NCBI RefSeq assembly: GCF_003172895.1 | Contig: NZ_QGKL01000043.1 | Span: forward strand, 107,578 to 171,577 | DNA from: Leucothrix arctica | GTDB lineage: Bacteria; Pseudomonadota; Gammaproteobacteria; Thiotrichales; Thiotrichaceae | Direction: 5' to 3' | DNA length: 64,000 nt | Shown here: positions 60,611-64,000 of the stretch, piece after piece | Layout: each line of letters starts with the position of its first letter | Position numbering within the stretch: the first letter of the stretch is position 1 | The notes under the pieces: model-generated | Told to the model about the DNA's origin: nothing | Database searches by the model: none | What the model saw: the letters and a program-made list of their open reading frames with translations, nothing else | Program-made: the position numbers and the translations under genes

Positions 60611-60629
60611 AGTATGGCGTGTAGAGGGT

Positions 60630-60860
60630 TCAAAATTCTGTGTCAGCGACACGACAGAGATCATGTGGAATAAACGACTCTGTCAAAAGAAAAATAGGTC
60701 CTGACAGTACGGCCGCCAGTATTCCAAGATAAATACGCCTCTTACTCCACTTAAGTAACATTCCACATTTGATACACCGATCATCAGTATCAAAACCACT
60801 GAAGAAAAACCAACGTAACGAGGGGTTTTTCTGGCACTTAACACACTGCATTGCTTTCAT
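60630..60860 (-). CDS. small membrane protein with zinc-ribbon head
   Basis: 76 aa. The head has two Cys-x2-Cys knuckles (MQCVKCQKNP and DRCIKCGMLL). The basic stretch KWSKRRIY is followed by one membrane segment (LGILAAVLSGPIFLL) and a short C-terminal tail. AAGG lies 6 nt before the ATG. Convergent with the DUF3226 gene, 19 bp apart, so it may belong to the same insertion. Not recognised beyond the zinc-ribbon pattern. Confidence 0.6.
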   Translation of the reverse strand: MKAMQCVKCQKNPSLRWFFFSGFDTDDRCIKCGMLLKWSKRRIYLGILAAVLSGPIFLLTESFIPHDLCRVADTEF

Positions 60861-60881
60861 AATAGACCTTAATATTTACAC

Positions 60882-60942
60882 ATGTACTTCTTAAACTTCC
60901 TTGCAGGTGACTTGCTGCATGAGAAGCGCTCTACGCCACCTT
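60882..60942 (+). pseudogene. 61-bp fragment of an iolB homologue
   Basis: Aligns without gaps to 58539-58599 of the intact iolB, coding for MYFLNFLAGDLLHEKRSTPP. 57 of 61 bases match and all four differences (TTT/TTC, TTG/TTA, CTC/CTT, GCG/GCA) are synonymous. Homology stops abruptly on both sides. It marks the right edge of the segment carrying the AAA/DUF3226 pair and looks like a scar of recombination with another strain's iolB. Confidence 0.88.
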
Positions 60943-61019
60943 AGTACCTCAGTTAAAACCATTTTTCACCTTCAGTATCAGTTCTAGAAAAGCCGCTAGT
61001 ATGCTTATAAAGACCAAAT

Positions 61020-62690
61020 TTATTTATATTGAAAACTACTTACTCTTGCTAATGCACTTAAAACAGCAAAAATAGATGCTGTCGTGCTGTTAGTATGAAT
61101 ACCCACGCCAAAATACGAGCCAGATAAACCACCGGTAGATAGTTCGATTAACGTAACCGCTTCGGCATCATTACCTTGGCCTAGATTTCGCTCTTCATAT
61201 GATAATACCGTTGCATGTTGTGCTAACGCATCCAGTGTTGCTGCGATGGGGCCGTTACCTCGCCCTTTTACTTGCCGATGCTTTCCTTGAGTGGACTTTA
61301 AATCCAACACAATTTCTTGTCCTGATGAAGTTTCAAATAAGGAGTGTCGCTGATAGCCGTATACTCCTGAAGCTTGCTCGGGCTGCAAATAAGTACGGGT
61401 AAACAGCTCCCATAGTTGTTGGCTCGATAGTTCTGTTTCGGCACTATCCGCCTGCTTTTGGACGATTGAGCTGAACTCTACCTGCATGCGACGTGGCATC
61501 TGTATGCCATAATCCTGCTCCAGCAAAAAAGCAATACCGCCTTTGCCCGATTGACTGTTAACTCGCACAACTCCATCGTAAGTGCGCCCTAAGTCTTTAG
61601 GGTCAATCGGCAAGTAAGGAATGCGCCACGGCGCACCGACTTGTTGTCGCTTAAAGCCTTTAGCTATGGCATCTTGGTGAGAGCCAGAAAACGCAGTGAA
61701 CACCAAATCACCTGCATAAGGGTGACGGGGGTGCAAAGCAATTGCCGTGCATTCTTCCACCGTTAATGCCAAACCTAAAATATCTGAAAAATCTAGGCCT
61801 GGGGAAATACCTTGGGTATACATATTTAAAGCAATAGTAACCAAATCCAAGTTTCCGCTACGTTCGCCATTGCCAAACAAACAACCTTCCACTCGATCAG
61901 CCCCTGCTAATAAGGCTTGCTCTCCACAAGCGACTCCTGTGCCACGGTCGTTATGAGGATGAACAGATAGAATTACTTGCTGGCGGCGCTGCAAATGATG
62001 ATGCATCCACTCGATTTGATCAGCAAACACATTCGCCGTGCTGACTTCTACTGTAGTTGGCAAGTTGATGATCATGGTTTGAGTATCGTCTTCTAGCCAT
62101 TCATCCATCGCCGCATGGCACATCCGTAAAGACACCTCTAACTCAGCCATGCAAAATGTTTCTGGTGAGTACTGCAACACCCATTCGGTCTCTGGAAAGT
62201 CCACAACGCGCCTTTTCAAATAGCGAACATTATCACGAACTAACTGCTCAACCTGTTCTACCGATAATCCAAAAACAATCTCACGCCACACTGGTGCCAC
62301 AGCATTATATAAATGCACGATGACACGTCGTGCACCGCTCATACTTTCCAAAGTACGATCAATAAGGTCATGACGTAACTGCGTCATGACCATAGGGGCG
62401 ACATCTTCCGGAATGAGATTTTGCTCAATTAACTGGCGACAAAAATTAAAATCGATTTGTGAACCCGCTGGAAAACCCACCTCTATTTCTTTAAATCCAA
62501 CCTGTACCAAAGTCTGAAACAATTTATGTTTTCTATTCAGGTTCATTGGCTCAAATAATGCTTGGTTGCCATCTCTCAAATCGGTAGACAACCAGATCGG
62601 CGCTTTACTAATCGTCTGATCAGGCCACTGACGATCGACTAACTGAACTGGTGGGTGTGAAATATACTTACAACTTGGGTCAAGCAACAT
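61020..62690 (-). CDS. leuA: 2-isopropylmalate synthase, long (type 2) form
   Basis: 556 aa from the ATG at 62690, which has GGGAG 7 nt upstream; a TTG six codons earlier is unlikely. HMGL-like TIM barrel: STDLRDGNQALFEPMNLNRK with the acetyl-CoA/metal signature, HPHNDRGTGVACGEQALLAG with metal-binding His residues, and GCLFGNGERSGNLDLVTIAL. A linker and the LeuA dimer/allosteric domain (about 425-556) follow, ending GIHTNSTTASIFAVLSALAR. Condenses acetyl-CoA with 2-oxoisovalerate in leucine synthesis. Orphan from leuBCD here; divergent AraC gene may regulate it. Confidence 0.95.
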   Translation of the reverse strand: MLLDPSCKYISHPPVQLVDRQWPDQTISKAPIWLSTDLRDGNQALFEPMNLNRKHKLFQTLVQVGFKEIEVGFPAGSQIDFNFCRQLIEQNLIPEDVAPMVMTQLRHDLIDRTLESMSGARRVIVHLYNAVAPVWREIVFGLSVEQVEQLVRDNVRYLKRRVVDFPETEWVLQYSPETFCMAELEVSLRMCHAAMDEWLEDDTQTMIINLPTTVEVSTANVFADQIEWMHHHLQRRQQVILSVHPHNDRGTGVACGEQALLAGADRVEGCLFGNGERSGNLDLVTIALNMYTQGISPGLDFSDILGLALTVEECTAIALHPRHPYAGDLVFTAFSGSHQDAIAKGFKRQQVGAPWRIPYLPIDPKDLGRTYDGVVRVNSQSGKGGIAFLLEQDYGIQMPRRMQVEFSSIVQKQADSAETELSSQQLWELFTRTYLQPEQASGVYGYQRHSLFETSSGQEIVLDLKSTQGKHRQVKGRGNGPIAATLDALAQHATVLSYEERNLGQGNDAEAVTLIELSTGGLSGSYFGVGIHTNSTTASIFAVLSALARVSSFQYK

Positions 62691-62791
62691 GGGTAAACTC
62701 CCTAACAATCAAAAATCAATCTGCATGTTAGGTTTTCATTGGCTGCCTTGATATCTATAATGGAGCAAATTATGTAGAAAAAAAGACATTT

Positions 62792-63586
62792 ATGGGTAAG
62801 TCCGTAGCCGATATACACAAGCTCAACCTGTTTGAAACATCTAAGCTGCCGTTACATGGCATAGCCGTAGATTATCCAAAAGGGCACTTTATTGCTTCGC
62901 ACAAGCACAGCAACAGCGGGCAGTTGATGTATGCTATTTCAGGCATGCTGCTGATTGAAACTCAGGCTGGGCGTTGGTTGGTACCACCTAATCGAGCGGT
63001 GTGGCTGGCAGTTGGTGAAGAGCACTCTGTGATCATGCGCAGCCGTACTCAAGTCCGCAGCATATTAATCAAAGCGGGCGCAGCTAATTCAACGCTACCT
63101 AATGGAACTGTTGTTATTAACGTCACGCCATTACTCAAAGAACTAATACAAGCTGCCACCTTGCTGCCGATTGATTATGGAGCAGATAGGCACGCCAACT
63201 TATTAGTGAGTTTATTATTGGAAGAATTAAAACGGCATCACGCTCTCAATCTATTATTGCCTTGGCCCAAAGAAGCACGTTATTACAACGTCTGCGAATA
63301 CCTTACACACCATTTAACCGATGCACGCCCAATCGCGGAATGGGCAAGTGAACTGCATATTTCAGCCAAAACCTTTGAACGAAAGTTTTTACAATTAACA
63401 GGTATTTCTTTTGGTAAATGGCGACAACAAGCCCGTTTGCTCTATTCTCTGGAAGCGCTTAACGAAGGACTCCCCATAACTGAGATTGCCCTACGCTATG
63501 GCTACAGCAGCCACAGTGCTTACAGCGCTGCTTTTAAGACGTTTTTTGGGCAAAGTCCATCTGACTTTATGAAAGACCACGGATAA
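62792..63586 (+). CDS. AraC-family regulator with N-terminal cupin
   Basis: 264 aa. Cupin-type sensor (about 15-110, HKHSNSGQLMYAISGMLLIE and VPPNRAVWLAVGEEH), then two HTH motifs: ADARPIAEWASELHISAKTF-like at about 180-205 and ITEIALRYGYSSHSAYSAAF at about 230-249, ending GQSPSDF. This layout matches the NimR/YdeC-type of AraC proteins. It is divergent from leuA across 101 bp, but the usual targets of this subgroup are transporters, so a link with leuA is only positional. Confidence 0.9.
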   Translation: MGKSVADIHKLNLFETSKLPLHGIAVDYPKGHFIASHKHSNSGQLMYAISGMLLIETQAGRWLVPPNRAVWLAVGEEHSVIMRSRTQVRSILIKAGAANSTLPNGTVVINVTPLLKELIQAATLLPIDYGADRHANLLVSLLLEELKRHHALNLLLPWPKEARYYNVCEYLTHHLTDARPIAEWASELHISAKTFERKFLQLTGISFGKWRQQARLLYSLEALNEGLPITEIALRYGYSSHSAYSAAFKTFFGQSPSDFMKDHG

Positions 63587-63625
63587 AGACACTGCCTCGA
63601 TAGATAAAATCTCATGCTTTATAAC

Positions 63626-63749
63626 GCTTAACTCACCTGCACATATTGCGGAGAGCGTTTTTGTGTAAAATGGAGCTACGCGACATACACAAAACGAGCG
63701 CAGCAATATGTGTCCGCGTGCAGCTTTTTGTATGGTTGAGATGTTAAAA
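63626..63749. repeat. long imperfect inverted repeat, attC-like in shape
   Basis: CACATATTGC (63640-63649) pairs with GCAATATGTG (63703-63712), and inside it TTTTGTGT (63659-63666) pairs with ACACAAAA (63687-63694). Outer TTAAC (63628-63632) can pair with GTTAA (63743-63747). The left end GCTTAAC fits the attC R'' consensus RYYYAAC; the right end GTTAAAA misses the last base of GTTRRRY. It is either an integron attC-type site or another large cruciform next to the IS110 element. Confidence 0.4.
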
Positions 63750-63751
63750 AA

Positions 63752-63915
63752 ACGGGTAAACTGAGACCCACCTTTAGTTAGCTCCTAAAGGCCATTATGT
63801 AGTAGCTCGGTGCAGCAACGGCTTACTCTTTTTCAAGAGATACCGATAACAAGTATGAGCGCTACATAACTCATTAGATAATAACTCGAACAGTCATTAG
63901 GGTCTCAGAACCCGT
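63752..63915 (+). ncRNA. candidate bridge RNA of the IS110 element
   Basis: The leader before the transposase is enclosed by a long-range stem: ACGGGT (63752-63757) with ACCCGT (63910-63915) and CTGAGACCC (63761-63769) with GGGTCTCAG (63900-63908). Inside are a hairpin CCTTTAG/CTAAAGG (63771-63791) and a long stem TTATGTAG with CTACATAA plus GCTC with GAGC (63795-63808 and 63857-63869). The long stem encloses an internal loop capped by CTCTT/AAGAG. This 5' hairpin followed by a stem with a large internal loop is the architecture of IS110-group bridge RNAs. Folding was done by eye. Confidence 0.65.
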
Positions 63916-63940
63916 ATAGCAAGTCGGAGTCCATCTTATC

Positions 63941-64000
63941 ATGAATATTGAGCAAGAAATCAATGTAGGGATCGATACTAGCAAAACACAATTGGATATT
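63941..64000 (+). CDS. IS110-family transposase, first 20 residues
   Basis: MNIEQEINVGIDTSKTQLDI is the start of a DEDD transposase; V-G-I-D-x-S-K-x-x-L-D is the IS110 hallmark with the first catalytic Asp. The frame continues past the window edge. Group (IS110 rather than IS1111) is judged from the long structured region upstream of the gene. Confidence 0.85.
   Translation, partial: MNIEQEINVGIDTSKTQLDI

Larger units (their letters stand above)
63750..64000 (+). mobile_element. left end of an IS110-family insertion sequence
   Basis: The element runs off the window. It shows the IS110-group layout: a non-coding left end of about 190 bp followed by a DEDD transposase. There are no terminal inverted repeats, as expected for IS110-group members. 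The exact left boundary is not determinable without the empty site or the right end. Confidence 0.7.

Overview
The window reads as a piece of a gammaproteobacterial chromosome of moderate GC, with short intergenic gaps, plain Shine-Dalgarno sites and many intrinsic terminators. NhaA and a Na+/Ca2+-type exchanger, a TAXI-type TRAP transporter, an alginate lyase (PL7), an FNR-type regulator with its [4Fe-4S] cysteines, Zur and CreA together suggest a marine, possibly algae-associated, facultatively anaerobic gammaproteobacterium. Genus is not determinable; a Thiotrichales/Leucothrix-like affinity is only a guess. I saw no rRNA, tRNA or CRISPR.

Layout. 1-2.3 kb: nhaR(partial)-nhaA-CaCA exchanger. 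2.6-6.65 kb: creA, then a five-gene bufferin operon on the minus strand (tailed bufA, plain bufA, bufB/MNIO, bufC, DoxX). The first bufferin carries 14 Cys-Pro-rich NPCAA(K) repeats. 7-11.6 kb: a cytosine-deaminase-like amidohydrolase, small proteins, an SGNH esterase, a mechanosensitive channel and an OmpA-like protein. 11.9-14.1 kb: ECF sigma factor, anti-sigma factor and two PF03640 secreted proteins. 14.3 kb: a 54-bp tandem repeat. 14.5-20 kb: two Fe(II)/2OG dioxygenases, VOC and GNAT proteins, and zur with a G3E GTPase and a clear Zur-box candidate. 19.7-27 kb: a sensor kinase/FixJ-type regulator pair divergent from a TAXI TRAP transporter with a universal stress protein.

27.2-38.2 kb is a defence island. 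It holds hsdM-hsdS, then rloA-rloB, a Fic protein with a C-terminal winged helix, a membrane protein, hsdR, and a HigBA toxin-antitoxin pair. The rloAB and fic units are each preceded by a copy of the same 31-bp inverted repeat. The region before rloA also holds three 33-bp-spaced direct repeats, an 18-bp palindrome and a further inverted repeat.

38.3-42.9 kb: a second ECF sigma factor with no visible anti-sigma partner, two spondin-domain exported proteins and an OmpR-type two-component system. 43.9-45.7 kb: an FNR box and -10 element feeding a structured leader that ends in a strong terminator (candidate FNR-dependent small RNA), a tandem Usp protein and fnr. 45.7-58.7 kb: CPA2 antiporter, DUF294 protein with a DEDDh exonuclease, alginate lyase, a solitary AAA/DUF4143 ATPase, GDPD, ankyrin protein, tetR/DUF2306 and iolB.

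58.7-60.9 kb: a second ATPase/TOPRIM-like pair (AAA plus DUF3226). It is bracketed by iolB on one side and a 61-bp iolB fragment on the other, which suggests it is an insertion. 61-63.6 kb: leuA and an AraC regulator. The window ends in the left end of an IS110-family element. Its non-coding leader folds, by eye, like the bridge RNA of that family.
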